Assembly: GCF_000711885.1 (NCBI RefSeq)
Contig: NZ_JONK01000017.1
Span: 1 to 64,000, forward strand
From: Chromobacterium haemolyticum DSM 19808
GTDB lineage: Bacteria > Pseudomonadota > Gammaproteobacteria > Burkholderiales > Chromobacteriaceae
Direction of reading: 5' to 3'
DNA length: 64,000 nt
Part shown: one piece after another, positions 43,613 to 53,342 of the stretch
Position numbering within the stretch: position 1 is the first letter of the stretch
Layout of the letters: every line of letters begins with the position of its first letter
The notes under the pieces: model-generated
What the model saw: only the letters and a program-made list of their open reading frames with translations
Told to the model about the DNA's origin: nothing
Databases searched by the model: none
Translations under genes and position numbers: made by a program

Positions 43613-44455
43613 CTACAGCGCTAGCCGGCCTTCGATGCAGGTCACGGCATGCCCCCCTATCCACACCTCATCGCCCACCTGCTCCACTTCAATGCACCCG
43701 GCGCGCCCCATGCTCAGACCCTGGCTGACGCGGTAGCGCGCCGGAGCCAGTCCAGCCCCCAGCAACCACTGGGCAATACCGGCGTTCAGGCTGCCAGTGG
43801 CCGGGTCTTCGGGCATGCCGTCGCCGGAGATGAAAGCTCTCACTTCGAACTGCGCGTCGGTATCGTCGTGCCGCGGGTCGCAGGGTGCGATCACTCCCAC
43901 CGCCAGCCCGCTCAGCGCCGGATAGTCCGGTTGCAGGTCCAGCACCCGCTGGCGCTTGGCCAGCATCACCGCCAGCCAGCCCGCGCCGTTGTCCACCCAC
44001 TGGGCCGCGACGATCTCCCCGGGCGCCAGGCGCAAGCCCAGGCGCACCCGCTCCAGCATTTCGTCTTCCACCGGCCCGAAACGCAGCAAGGGCGGCGCCA
44101 GAAACGCCAACTGCCGCCCCTGGCGGCGGATCCGCACCAGCCCCACCGCGCATTCCTGAATGATCTCCTCCCCCTGGGGCGCACCTCCGGACTCCAGCCA
44201 GGCGTGGCAGCTGCCCAGGGTCGGATGACCGGCAAACGGCAGTTCGTTCAGGGTGGTGAAGATCCGCAGACGATAGTCCGCCCGCGGGTCGCTGGGCTGG
44301 AGGATGAAAGTGGTCTCACTGAGGTTGGTCCAGTTGGCGAAGGTCGCCATCTGCCGGTCATCGAGCCCGTCGGCGTCGAACACCACGGCCACTGGATTAC
44401 CCTTGAGGGGTATGGAACTGAAGACATCGACCTGCTTGAAGCCCAGGGAGCTCAT
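43613..44455 (-). CDS. PhzF-family isomerase-like protein
   Basis: 280 residues. PhzF fold with the conserved NPVAVVFDADGL start, Glu in WTNLSETTFIL (about 47), LPFAGHPTLGSCHAWL and the PEDPATGSLNAGIAQWLL block. PhzF itself isomerises a dihydro-hydroxyanthranilate in phenazine synthesis, but no other phz genes are near, so this is one of the many stand-alone homologues of unknown substrate. Confidence 0.9.
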   Translation of the reverse strand: MSSLGFKQVDVFSSIPLKGNPVAVVFDADGLDDRQMATFANWTNLSETTFILQPSDPRADYRLRIFTTLNELPFAGHPTLGSCHAWLESGGAPQGEEIIQECAVGLVRIRRQGRQLAFLAPPLLRFGPVEDEMLERVRLGLRLAPGEIVAAQWVDNGAGWLAVMLAKRQRVLDLQPDYPALSGLAVGVIAPCDPRHDDTDAQFEVRAFISGDGMPEDPATGSLNAGIAQWLLGAGLAPARYRVSQGLSMGRAGCIEVEQVGDEVWIGGHAVTCIEGRLAL

Positions 44456-44518
44456 GAAATGTCCTATTGGTATTTTGCTGGGCCGGCTAGTCTACCTCCA
44501 AACCCGCCTCGTGACCCA

Positions 44519-45445
44519 TCAAGCCAACTCGGCCCGAATCAAACGAATGCCGTCTTGGTAGCGGGTCACCGCGAAATCGGGGAAGCGGCGTTTGAATTTG
44601 CTGGAATCGAACAGATTGTCGCTTTCATAGCGGGGCAGCAGTTCCCGGATTTCCCGCGCCGGCTTGGAAAACAGACCCAAGGCGGTCAACATCCATTTGC
44701 CGACCAGCGCGTACGAGGCCTCTCTGCCGAACGCCTCGCACGCCATGGCGGCGAATTGCTTGTAGGTCGGCCGGTCTTCGCAGCAGGGCAAGTGCCAAGT
44801 CTGGCCAAACGCGTCCGGCGTGTTGCCCAGCGCCGCCAGCGCCCGGCTCGCGTCCGGCGTCCAGATCAGGGTTCTTCTTGTGTCATCGCGCACCGGCACG
44901 CGCGGCTTGCGGCCCTGTTTGAGCGGGTCGAAGACCAGCGCATTGGTGATGCTTTGCGTATTAGCCGGCCCGTAGAACTCGGGGGCCCGTCCGATCAGCA
45001 CGGGTATCTCGCCACGGGCCATCTCCTGCAAGACCATGGCGGCCATGGTCGCCCTGACCCGGCCTTTGCGGCCCACCGGCGCGAAAGGCGTCTCCTCCGT
45101 CAGTATCCTGCCATCCTGCGGATACATATAAGTGTTGTCGAAATAGGCGAACTTGGCGCCCTCCGCCCGACACGCGTCCAGCGCGTTTTTCAACATCAAT
45201 GGGAACTGCGTCTCCCACAGCGTACTGTCCGGCGGCAGCCCTGCGGTGAAGTAGACCAGTTCGCTGCCCCTGACCGCCTCGCGCGTCTGCCCGGCATCCA
45301 GCAAGTTTGCGGGCAGCAGCGCATCGCTGGCGTTGACTTTACGCGGCTTGCGGCTGACCAGCCGCAAATCGCTGTGATAGTTATCGTGAAGCTCGCGGGC
45401 GAGTTCCACCGCGATCTGGCCATTGGCTCCAAGTATGGTTTGCAT
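44519..45445 (-). CDS. NAD(P)-dependent epimerase/dehydratase-like protein
   Basis: 308 residues. Rossmann start MQTILGANGQIAVELA (GxxGxxx dinucleotide motif) and a substrate domain with NTYMYPQDGRILTEETPFAPVGRKGRVRA. It belongs to the atypical short-chain dehydrogenases; the usual YxxxK is not obvious. Substrate unknown. It lies downstream of the MerR-type regulator and DJ-1-like genes in the same direction, so the three may form one unit. Confidence 0.82.
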   Translation of the reverse strand: MQTILGANGQIAVELARELHDNYHSDLRLVSRKPRKVNASDALLPANLLDAGQTREAVRGSELVYFTAGLPPDSTLWETQFPLMLKNALDACRAEGAKFAYFDNTYMYPQDGRILTEETPFAPVGRKGRVRATMAAMVLQEMARGEIPVLIGRAPEFYGPANTQSITNALVFDPLKQGRKPRVPVRDDTRRTLIWTPDASRALAALGNTPDAFGQTWHLPCCEDRPTYKQFAAMACEAFGREASYALVGKWMLTALGLFSKPAREIRELLPRYESDNLFDSSKFKRRFPDFAVTRYQDGIRLIRAELA

Positions 45446-45506
45446 AGTGCTTCGTGGAATCTTGAGTGGGAAATGAGATGCGTGGATTCAGCGGCCAGGC
45501 CGCACG

Positions 45507-45920
45507 CTATTTGTCGACGGCAAAGCCCAGGCCGGCCATCACCTGGGCGGCATTGACCTTGCAGTCCATGCCTTCCGGCTTGGATTCGATCAGCTGAACC
45601 AGGGATTGGATCTGCGCCTTGCTTTGCGCCAAGCGCGCCTCCACCGCATCAATATCCGCCACTTTGCGCTTGAGCGTGCCGATCAGCTCATCATGCCGCC
45701 AGGACGAAACATCCACCGGCAGCAGACGCTTGATTTCCTCCAGCGAGAAACCGGCCTGCTGGGCATCATTGATGATGGTCAGCAGCGTCAGCGCTTCCGG
45801 CGGGTAATCTCGGTAGCCGTTTGCCTGCCGGCTGGCGATCTTCAGCAAGCCCTTGGCTTCGTAGAAGCGGATCGCCGACGCCGCCATACCGGCGCGCTTG
45901 GCCAACTCACCGATTTTCAT
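45507..45920 (-). CDS. MerR-family transcriptional regulator
   Basis: 137 residues. Winged helix-turn-helix MKIGELAKRAGMAASAIRFYE, the YRDYPPEALTLLTII region, then a long dimerisation helix (about 85-120). A single C-terminal Cys (GMDCKV) does not form a metal site like MerR or CueR, so it may sense a redox or organic signal as SoxR- or YcgE-like members do. Start chosen at 45920; it overlaps the upstream DJ-1 gene by 14 bp, indicating coupled expression. Confidence 0.88.
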   Translation of the reverse strand: MKIGELAKRAGMAASAIRFYEAKGLLKIASRQANGYRDYPPEALTLLTIINDAQQAGFSLEEIKRLLPVDVSSWRHDELIGTLKRKVADIDAVEARLAQSKAQIQSLVQLIESKPEGMDCKVNAAQVMAGLGFAVDK

Positions 45921-46713
45921 GCGCGTCCTGACCCAGGCTTGGCAGGCCCTCAGCTTGCCGCGGGTGAGCGGCCGGCAAGGCGGCCAGCAAGGCCCGCGCC
46001 ACTTCCTTGCTGGAGCCGGGGTTCTGGCCGGTGACAATGCGGCCATCGATCAACACAAAGCTGCCGAAGGGCACCCATGACTTTTCGTAGCGCGCGCCTC
46101 GGGCCTCCAGCTCGCTCTGCAGCCAATAGGGCACTTGGTCCTTGACCCCGGACAGCGTTTCTTCGAGATTGGAAAACCCGGTCACGCGGCGGCCTTCAAT
46201 CAATGGCCGGCCGTCGTCCGCCTCAAGCTCCAGCAGCCCGGCAGCGCCATGGCAGACCGAGGCCACAATGCCGCCATGACGGTAGATGCTTTCCGCCGCT
46301 CGCTTGAGAGCCGGATTGTCGCGGAAGTCCCACATCGTGCCGTGGCCTCCGGTGTAGAAGATGGCCAGATAGGCATCCGGATCAATGTCCGCCGCCGCCC
46401 TTGTCGATTGCAGCCGCGCCATGAAGGCCGGATCGCGCAGACGGGCTTTCGCCGCGGCGTCGGCATGGGGCCACCCCAGGCTGCGAGGGTCCAGCGGCAC
46501 GGCGCCGCCCTTGGGGCTGACAAAATCCACCGCGTAGCCGGCGGCCGTCAACACATCGTAGACATGGGTCAACTCGGCGAGCCACAACCCGGTGCCATCG
46601 TTTCTGCCCGGATAACGGTCGTGGCTGGTCATGACCAGCAGCACCCTGCCGAGGCGGGCGGCTGACGCCGGCGCCGATTCGGCCGCAGCGGTTTTCATCA
46701 TCAATAGCGACAT
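45907..46713 (-). CDS. DJ-1/PfpI-family protein (Hsp31-like)
   Basis: 268 residues. Class I glutamine-amidotransferase-like fold with the nucleophile elbow ASVCHGAAGL (Cys near 155) and IFYTGGHGTMWDF, the layout of Hsp31/YDR533C-type glyoxalase III or chaperone proteins. Likely protects against glyoxals or stress. The first residues are hydrophobic (MSLLMMKTAAAESAPASAA), a possible short signal or just a flexible start. It is the first gene of a cluster with the MerR-type regulator and the epimerase. Confidence 0.85.
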   Translation of the reverse strand: MSLLMMKTAAAESAPASAARLGRVLLVMTSHDRYPGRNDGTGLWLAELTHVYDVLTAAGYAVDFVSPKGGAVPLDPRSLGWPHADAAAKARLRDPAFMARLQSTRAAADIDPDAYLAIFYTGGHGTMWDFRDNPALKRAAESIYRHGGIVASVCHGAAGLLELEADDGRPLIEGRRVTGFSNLEETLSGVKDQVPYWLQSELEARGARYEKSWVPFGSFVLIDGRIVTGQNPGSSKEVARALLAALPAAHPRQAEGLPSLGQDAHENR

Positions 46714-46881
46714 GGCGAATCAGACAAGCCTCTTGAAAGTCAGCATGGGGACACCCTGTGAAGAATAGAACATTCCGCCACGCCTTCCGCTTCGGCTGGT
46801 GATGGCAAGGACCATGCTAAGCTTGAAGTTCGCTTTAATGTCAACCACGGGTTTTCCGGCCGCAACGCCGGCGCGGCAGCC

Positions 46882-46922
46882 AAACAAAAAGGCAGCGCCG
46901 CCGTTCCGGCGACACTGCCTTT
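46882..46922 (-). terminator. Terminator of the ABC-F gene
   Basis: Read on the minus strand, AAAGGCAG pairs with CTGCCTTT, with an inner GCCG/CGGC stem, followed by TTTTGTTT. The repeat copy lies between it and the gene end. Confidence 0.8.
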
Positions 46923-46937
46923 GATGATTGCCACTAA

Positions 46938-47080
46938 CAGCCTGTCCAAAGGCTCGCGAGCATGGGCGAGACAAGGCTAAAACTAGCGAAGAAGCGGAAT
47001 GGTCGAGGGGTACATGAGCATTTTGAGCCTGTACTCACCGTGCAACGCCTCACGAAGCGCAGCAGACTTTGAACAGGCTC
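46938..47080 (+). repeat. Dispersed palindromic repeat copy
   Basis: 143 bp, from CAGCCTGTCC to GAACAGGCTC, 16 bp beyond the ABC-F stop codon. The centre carries GGGGTACATGAGCATTTTGAG. Confidence 0.8.
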
Positions 47081-47096
47081 CAAGGCCCCTTTCAGC

Positions 47097-48764
47097 TTAA
47101 CGCTTGCCCGCCGCTTCTTCGCGCCGGCGCTTCGCTTCTTCCAGCAAATACACTTGGTAGTCGTCCAGATCACCGTCAAAATCGCTGACGCCGCCGCGCG
47201 ACACCATCCAGAACTCGTCGCAGACCGCGCGCAGCAGGGCTCGGTCATGGCTGACCAGCATCACCGAACCCTCGAACTCGTTCAACGCCACGCTCAAGGC
47301 CTCGCGCGTGGCCAGGTCCAGATGGTTGGTCGGCTCGTCCAGCAGCAATAGATTGGGACGCAGCCAAACAATCATGCACAACACCAGCCGCGCCTTCTCT
47401 CCGCCGCTCATGCTGCCCACCGCCTGCTTGACCATGTCGCCGCTGAAATTGAAGGTGCCCAGGAAGTTGCGCAGGCCCTGTTCTCGGCAATCATTGGCCG
47501 GCGGACGCAGCTGCGCCGGCGTTTCGCGCGCCAATCGCAGCATGTGCTGCAGCGGGTCGTCTTCCGGCCGCAGCACGTCCAACTCCTGCTGCGAGAAATA
47601 GCCGATGTTCAAACCCTTGCCGCGGATGATCTCGCCGCCGGTGGCCGCCAGCGCCTCGGCCACTGTTTTCACCAGCGTGGACTTGCCCTGGCCGTTGGCG
47701 CCCAGGATGCCGATGCGCTGGCCGGCCAGCACCGAGCGGTTGACGTCCTTGACGATCACGATGGGCGGCGCGCCGTCCCCCGCGCCCTCAGCCGCCGGAT
47801 AGCCGAACGAAGCCTGCGACATGGTCAGCATCGGGTTGGGCAGGCTGCTGGGTTCTTTGAACTCGAACTGGAAGTCGGCTTCGGTCAGCACCGGCGCGAT
47901 CTTCTCCATCCGCTCCAACGCCTTGACGCGGCTTTGCGCCTGCTTGGCCTTGCTGGCCTTGGCCTTGAAGCGGTCGATGAATTTCTGCAGATGCGCCATC
48001 TTCTCCTGCTGCTTGGCCAGCACGGCCTGTTGCAGAATCAGCTGCTCGGCGCGCATATCCTCGAACTTGCTGTAATTGCCGCCGTAACGCACCAGCTTGC
48101 CGTGATCGATGTGCAGGGTGACATTGGTCACCGCGTCCAGAAATTCACGATCATGGCTGATCACCACCATGGTGCCGGCGTATTGCTTGAGCCAGGCCTC
48201 CAGCCAGACCAGCGCGTCCAAATCCAGGTGGTTGGTGGGTTCGTCCAGCAGCAACAGGTCGGACGGGCACATCAGCGCGCGCGCCAGTTGCAGGCGCATG
48301 CGCCAGCCGCCGGAAAAACTGTTCACCGGCCGCTGCAGCTCGGCCACGCTAAAGCCCAGGCCCAGAATCAGCGCCTGCGCCCGCGCGGGAGCGTCGTGCT
48401 CGCCGGCGTCGTTCAGCGCGGTGTAGGCATGCGCCATGCGCATGTAGTCTTCGCCCGCCTCAGCTTCGGCCACTTCGCGCCGTGCCGCCAGCAGCGCGGT
48501 ATCGCCCTCCACCACGAACTCGGTGGCGGTCTGCGAGGTTTCCGGCATGTCCTGCGCCACCTGCGCCATCCTCCACTGGCTGGGGATGGAGAAATCGCCG
48601 CTGTCTTCGTGCAGGCTGCCGTTCAATACCGCAAACAGAGAAGACTTGCCCGCGCCGTTGCGCCCTACCAGGCCCACCTTTTCACCGGGATTGATATTGA
48701 CTGTCGCGCCGTCCAGCAAAACTTTAGTGCCGCGACGCAAAGCCACGTTTTTCAGAATGATCAT
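47097..48764 (-). CDS. ABC-F ATPase (YheS-like)
   Basis: 555 residues. Two ABC domains without membrane parts: Walker A GRNGAGKSS and GANGQGKST, signatures FSGGWRMRLQLA and MSGGEKARLVL, Walker B LLLLDEPTNHLDL twice with the catalytic Glu intact. The linker between the domains (KAKQAQSRVKALERMEKIAP) is the P-site interaction motif. It resembles E. coli YheS, an ABC-F protein acting on stalled ribosomes, but lacks its long C-terminal coiled coil. Start chosen at MIILKNV (48764); the upstream open frame is not YheS-like. Confidence 0.9.
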   Translation of the reverse strand: MIILKNVALRRGTKVLLDGATVNINPGEKVGLVGRNGAGKSSLFAVLNGSLHEDSGDFSIPSQWRMAQVAQDMPETSQTATEFVVEGDTALLAARREVAEAEAGEDYMRMAHAYTALNDAGEHDAPARAQALILGLGFSVAELQRPVNSFSGGWRMRLQLARALMCPSDLLLLDEPTNHLDLDALVWLEAWLKQYAGTMVVISHDREFLDAVTNVTLHIDHGKLVRYGGNYSKFEDMRAEQLILQQAVLAKQQEKMAHLQKFIDRFKAKASKAKQAQSRVKALERMEKIAPVLTEADFQFEFKEPSSLPNPMLTMSQASFGYPAAEGAGDGAPPIVIVKDVNRSVLAGQRIGILGANGQGKSTLVKTVAEALAATGGEIIRGKGLNIGYFSQQELDVLRPEDDPLQHMLRLARETPAQLRPPANDCREQGLRNFLGTFNFSGDMVKQAVGSMSGGEKARLVLCMIVWLRPNLLLLDEPTNHLDLATREALSVALNEFEGSVMLVSHDRALLRAVCDEFWMVSRGGVSDFDGDLDDYQVYLLEEAKRRREEAAGKR

Positions 48765-49131
48765 TGGGAATAGCAGTGTTGCAGAATTTTTAGGAAGCAA
48801 GAAAACAGCAGCCCGGCGACCACTTGCGCCCCGGCGGAATGCCATGAATTAACCATGCCGGCGGACAAAGCCCGCCGGCACGAGGGGGATTATACAGATG
48901 CGCTCTGTCAGCGAAACGCCTGGCGACGGACGCGCTCTCCGAAAACAGCCGAACGGCCTAGCGCCGCCTCAACGGAGTCATTGGCTCTCAAAGCCTGCTC
49001 AAAGTGCCGCGAACTAAAGCAAAACAAGGTGAAAATCACTGAGAAAGCGGAGCGCGGGCCTGAAGCATGAGTGTTTCAAAGCGTTGCTCAATACGCCGCT
49101 TCGCACGAAACACAACAGACTTTGAGCAGGT
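48765..49131. other. Gene-free region with repeat copy
   Basis: About 370 bp. It contains the promoter side of the ABC-F gene and, from 48991, a repeat copy reaching the hflX stop codon. No gene is supported. Confidence 0.6.
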
Positions 49132-49133
49132 TC
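48991..49133 (+). repeat. Dispersed palindromic repeat, diverged copy
   Basis: 143 bp from AAGCCTGCTC to GAGCAGGTTC. Its right end runs into the hflX stop codon (TGAACC on the minus strand). The central palindrome is eroded (GCGGGCCTGAAGCATGAG). Confidence 0.75.
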
Positions 49134-50520
49134 AGACTTCCCAGTATTCCTTCTCTCGCCCCTGCGAGCCCGGGTTCAACTGCTCGCGCAGGCTGCGCAG
49201 CTTTTCCGGCTCGCCGCGCACGCGGAACCAGCTGCCCTCTTCGTCCGCGCGCTCTTCCAGCACTTGGCAGTGGCTGTAGATGTCGCCGCGCAACTGCTGC
49301 GCCGACCACGGCAACAGCAGCTCGCCTTCCTCCAGGTCGCGCTGGAAGAAGGCGACGATGAGGCCGCGCAATTGGGCCACTTCCTCGGGCCGGCGCGCGC
49401 TCATCACCACGCAGTCCGGGTAGCGCTGCCGCAGCTCGGCCGTCCAGGCGGCCTGCGCCGCCTCGTCGCCGACATGGTCGATCTTGTTGAACACCCGGAT
49501 GCGCGGCACCTCGTCGGCGCCGATTTCTCCCAACACCTCGTCGGTGACCTCCAGCTGACGCTGGAAACCTGGATCGCTGGCGTCGATCACATGCAACAGC
49601 AAAGCGGCGTCCAGCGCCTCTTCCAAGGTGGATTTGAACGAAGCCACCAATCCGTGAGGCAGGTTCTTGATGAAACCCACGGTATCGCTGACCAGCACCC
49701 GCGGCACGCTTTCCGGGTAGATCGCGCGCACCGTGGTGTCGAGGGTGGCGAACAATTTATTGGCCACCAGCACCTCGCTGCCGGTCAAGGCGCGCATCAG
49801 CGTGGACTTGCCGGCGTTGGTATAACCCACCAAGGATACCCCGCCCAGGCCCTGGCCCTGACGCTCCAGCCGGCGCGCGCGCTGGGTCTTGCGTTCCAGT
49901 TCCATCGCGACGATTTCGCGTTGCAGTTCGGCGATGCGGTCGCGCACCTTGCGCCGGTCCAGCTCGGTATGCGATTCGCCGGCACCGCGCCCGCCCATGC
50001 CGCTGCGCTGCCGGCCTTGCGGACCGGCCAGCTTGGCCGCCTCGCGCAAGCGCGGCGCCATATAGCCAAGACGGGCGATTTCCACTTGGGCGCGCGCCGC
50101 GCGCGAGCGGGCGTTGCGGTGGAATATCTCCAGGATGACCATGGTGCGGTCCATCACTTCGCAACCGACCGCCAACTCCAGATTGCGCGCCTGCGACGGC
50201 GATATCTCGTGGTCCACCAGCAAGGCATCGATCTCCACCGTGCTAGCATCCAGCACCGGCGGCGCGTCTTCCAGCTCGTCGTTGCGAAGGCCGCGGTTGA
50301 CGAACTGGCTGATTTCCTCCAGCTTGCCCACCCCCATATAGGCGGTGCGGTCGAAGCTGTTACGCTTTTGCACAAAGGTCCGCACCACTTGGAAGCCCAG
50401 GGTCTTGGCCAATTCGCTCAGTTCGGTGAGCGAGGCCTCGAACTCGACATCGCTGACATCGGGCAACTGGACCGAGGCCACCAGGGCGTAGCGGGGTTTC
50501 TCTTTGACTTCTGTTTGCAT
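49132..50520 (-). CDS. hflX: Ribosome-associated GTPase HflX
   Basis: 462 residues. Splits stalled ribosomes during stress. The N-terminal HflX domain contains VDHEISPSQARNLELAVGCEVMDR and RDRIAELQREI coiled-coil regions; the G domain has G1 VGYTNAGKSTL, G3 DTVGFI and G4 NKID. A C-terminal domain of about 90 residues is present. In many bacteria hflX follows hfq; here it stands alone. It is divergent from the RhlE-like helicase gene. Confidence 0.93.
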   Translation of the reverse strand: MQTEVKEKPRYALVASVQLPDVSDVEFEASLTELSELAKTLGFQVVRTFVQKRNSFDRTAYMGVGKLEEISQFVNRGLRNDELEDAPPVLDASTVEIDALLVDHEISPSQARNLELAVGCEVMDRTMVILEIFHRNARSRAARAQVEIARLGYMAPRLREAAKLAGPQGRQRSGMGGRGAGESHTELDRRKVRDRIAELQREIVAMELERKTQRARRLERQGQGLGGVSLVGYTNAGKSTLMRALTGSEVLVANKLFATLDTTVRAIYPESVPRVLVSDTVGFIKNLPHGLVASFKSTLEEALDAALLLHVIDASDPGFQRQLEVTDEVLGEIGADEVPRIRVFNKIDHVGDEAAQAAWTAELRQRYPDCVVMSARRPEEVAQLRGLIVAFFQRDLEEGELLLPWSAQQLRGDIYSHCQVLEERADEEGSWFRVRGEPEKLRSLREQLNPGSQGREKEYWEV

Positions 50521-50681
50521 GTGCGTATGACTTTAACTTGATAGCGAGCCCAGATAGTACTCGCAAACGGAACTTCCCGCTGCGCCACGCGCGTTGCGGC
50601 GACGCCACGCCCCGCTTGACCCGGCCGCGGTCAGCGCCGATACTCCTGCCGCTTCAAGCACCATCGCCGTCAACGCCACCC

Positions 50682-51941
50682 ATGCCATTCACCTCACTGG
50701 GCCTGTCGCCCGCCCTGGCCCAGGCTGCAAGCGATCAAGGCTACCCGGCCCCCACCGCCGTTCAGCTCGCCGCCGTCCCCACCATTCTGCAAGGCCACGA
50801 CGTGCTGGCCACCGCGCAAACCGGCTCCGGCAAAACCGCGGCTTACTGCCTGCCGCTGTTGCAGCAATGGCTGGCGGGCCGCCAGGCCTCGCCGCGCCAG
50901 GCGCAAACGCTGATCCTGCTCCCCACGCGAGAGCTGGCGGCGCAAGTGGGCGACGTCCTGCGCCAACTGTCGCAGGGCCTGCCGCGCCGGCCCAAGATCG
51001 CCGTGGTCTTCGGCGGCGTTTCCATCAACCCGCAAATGATGGCCCTGCGCGGCGGCGCCGACATCGTGGCGGCCACGCCCGGCCGGCTGCTGGACTTGCT
51101 GGCGCATAAGGCGCTGCGGCTTTCCTCCGTCGACACCCTGGTGCTGGACGAGGCCGACCGCCTGCTCGATCTCGGCTTTGCCGACGAGCTGGCCGGCGTG
51201 CTGGAGCAACTTCCGCCCTACCGGCAGAACCTGCTGTTTTCCGCCACCTTCCCGCCCGCCGTGCGCGCGCTGGCGGAACGACTGCTAAACCAGCCGCAGC
51301 GCATCGACATCGCGCCCGACGACACCGCCGCGCCGGACATCCGCCAGCGCGCCATCGAAGTGGACGCCGGCCGGCGCACCATGCTGCTGCGCCATCTGCT
51401 GCAAACCCATGGCTGGGAACGGGCGCTGGTCTTCGTGGCCAGCCGGCACAGCGCCGACCGGGTGGCCGGCAAACTGCAGGCCGCCGGCATCCGCGCCGCC
51501 GCGCTGCATGGGGACTGCAGCCAGGGACAACGCGGCCAAGTGCTGGCCGATCTCAAGTCCGGCCGCCTGCAAGTGCTGGTGGCCACCGACGTGGCCGCGC
51601 GCGGCATCGACATCGCCCGCCTGCCGGTGGTGATCAACTACGACCTGCCCCGCTCGCCGGTGGACTACACCCACCGCATCGGCCGCACCGGCCGCGCCGG
51701 CGCCAGCGGCGAAGCCGTCAGCTTCATCAGCGCCGACTGCGCCGCGCATTTCCAATTGATAGAAAAACGCCAGCGCTTGCGGCTGCCGCGCGAGCGGATC
51801 GCCGGCTTCGAGCCCGTTGCCGTCAACCCCGCCGCCAGCCCAAACGCGGCAATCGACAACGGCGGCGTCAAGGGCAAACGAAAGAGCAAGAAAGACAAGC
51901 TGCGGGAAGCCGCCGCCCAAGCGCAGGCCGAACCACGCTAA
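50682..51941 (+). CDS. DEAD-box RNA helicase (RhlE-like)
   Basis: 419 residues. All helicase motifs are present: Q motif (FTSLGLSPALAQAASDQGYPAPTAVQ), AQTGSGKT, PTRELAAQ, DEAD (VLDEADRLLDLGF), SAT, ARGIDIA and HRIGRTGR. The C-terminal tail is basic (KGKRKSKKDKLRE) and typical of RhlE. Predicted role in RNA remodelling or ribosome assembly. Start chosen at MPFTSLGL, the conserved N-terminus; the frame is open to 50538 without similarity. A bidirectional terminator follows. Confidence 0.9.
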   Translation: MPFTSLGLSPALAQAASDQGYPAPTAVQLAAVPTILQGHDVLATAQTGSGKTAAYCLPLLQQWLAGRQASPRQAQTLILLPTRELAAQVGDVLRQLSQGLPRRPKIAVVFGGVSINPQMMALRGGADIVAATPGRLLDLLAHKALRLSSVDTLVLDEADRLLDLGFADELAGVLEQLPPYRQNLLFSATFPPAVRALAERLLNQPQRIDIAPDDTAAPDIRQRAIEVDAGRRTMLLRHLLQTHGWERALVFVASRHSADRVAGKLQAAGIRAAALHGDCSQGQRGQVLADLKSGRLQVLVATDVAARGIDIARLPVVINYDLPRSPVDYTHRIGRTGRAGASGEAVSFISADCAAHFQLIEKRQRLRLPRERIAGFEPVAVNPAASPNAAIDNGGVKGKRKSKKDKLREAAAQAQAEPR

Positions 51942-51969
51942 GGCGCCGAGCCCAACGGAGAACTCAAAC

Positions 51970-52003
51970 AACAGGGCCGTTCCAGCTGGAACGGCCCTGT
52001 TTT
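51970..52003. terminator. Bidirectional terminator between helicase and phosphatase genes
   Basis: A 14-bp or longer perfect stem ACAGGGCCGTTCCA/TGGAACGGCCCTGT with a 2-nt centre, T-rich on the plus strand and with A residues before it. It serves both converging genes. Confidence 0.88.
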
Positions 52004-52019
52004 CGCCTGCGGCCTAACT

Positions 52020-52799
<780 letters not shown>

Positions 52800-52897
52800 A
52801 CGGTATATCCAAAACACAGGTGCCGATTCCGCCGGCACGGAGGCGGGCCGCGGCTTCATTCGCCGCAACCGCGACAGCATAGCACGGCGGCTCTATC

Positions 52898-53000
52898 GAG
52901 CTTGTTGAAAGTCTAGCGAGCAAGGTCGGACGTTGCGGCAGAAAAGGCCTCGCCTACGAAATCACAATCTCGCAGCGCGCGGCGGGCTTTGAACAGGTTC
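52898..53000 (+). repeat. Dispersed palindromic repeat, internally deleted copy
   Basis: 103 bp: GAGCTTGTTGAAAGTCTAGC at the left and GGCTTTGAACAGGTTC at the right; the usual TGTACACGTGG centre is missing. It is separated from the next copy by only TTA. Confidence 0.7.
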
Positions 53001-53003
53001 TTA

Positions 53004-53143
53004 GAGCCTGTTCACGATCTCGCGAGCAAGAGCGAGACAAGGCGAAAACGAGCGAAAAAGCGGAATGTACACGTGGTACATGAGCATTTTGAGCTTGTTT
53101 TTAACGCCGTATCGCCACAGCGCAGCAGATCGTGAACAGGTTC
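53004..53143 (+). repeat. Dispersed palindromic repeat, best-preserved copy
   Basis: 140 bp, flanked by TTA on both sides. The outer arms GAGCCTGTTCACGATCT and AGATCGTGAACAGGTTC are inverted repeats; towards the middle CGAGACAAGGCGAAAACGAG mirrors TTGTTTTTAACGCCGTATCG with mismatches, and the centre is ATGTACACGTGGTACAT. The whole element can fold as one long imperfect hairpin. This copy is used as reference for the family. Confidence 0.9.
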
Positions 53144-53342
53144 TTAGGTCGGCCTCCCGCGCCAATCCATCCTAACGGACAGGTGACATGGAACCAAGCT
53201 ACCGCTATCGGGCTCTTTAGCTGTACCATCGACGCCAGATGCACGCCTGCCCGCCGCGCCGATTTTTCCCGGCGGGCTCCTATCGCAGCAGCGGCCGCTC
53301 CCCACAGGTGCGACCTTTTGCCACCCAGGGAGCGCAGCACGT

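Larger units (their letters stand above)
46714..47096. other. Gene-free region with terminator and repeat
   Basis: About 380 bp. It holds the presumed promoter of the DJ-1 operon, the terminator of the ABC-F gene at 46882-46922 and a copy of the palindromic repeat at 46938-47080. A minus-strand frame at 46720-46974 has no credible product. Confidence 0.6.
52800..53342. other. Gene-free region with two repeat copies
   Basis: About 540 bp between the NagD-like gene and adc. Two copies of the palindromic repeat lie back to back at 52898-53000 and 53004-53143. The 200 bp before adc should hold its promoter; no clear boxes were identified. Confidence 0.6.

Noticed and set aside
43613..44455. Part of a phenazine biosynthesis cluster
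   Set aside because: Only a PhzF-family gene is present; none of the other phz genes is nearby and stand-alone homologues are widespread.
46720..46974. 84-codon minus-strand frame downstream of the ABC-F gene
   Set aside because: It runs through a terminator stem and the palindromic repeat, and its translation resembles no protein.
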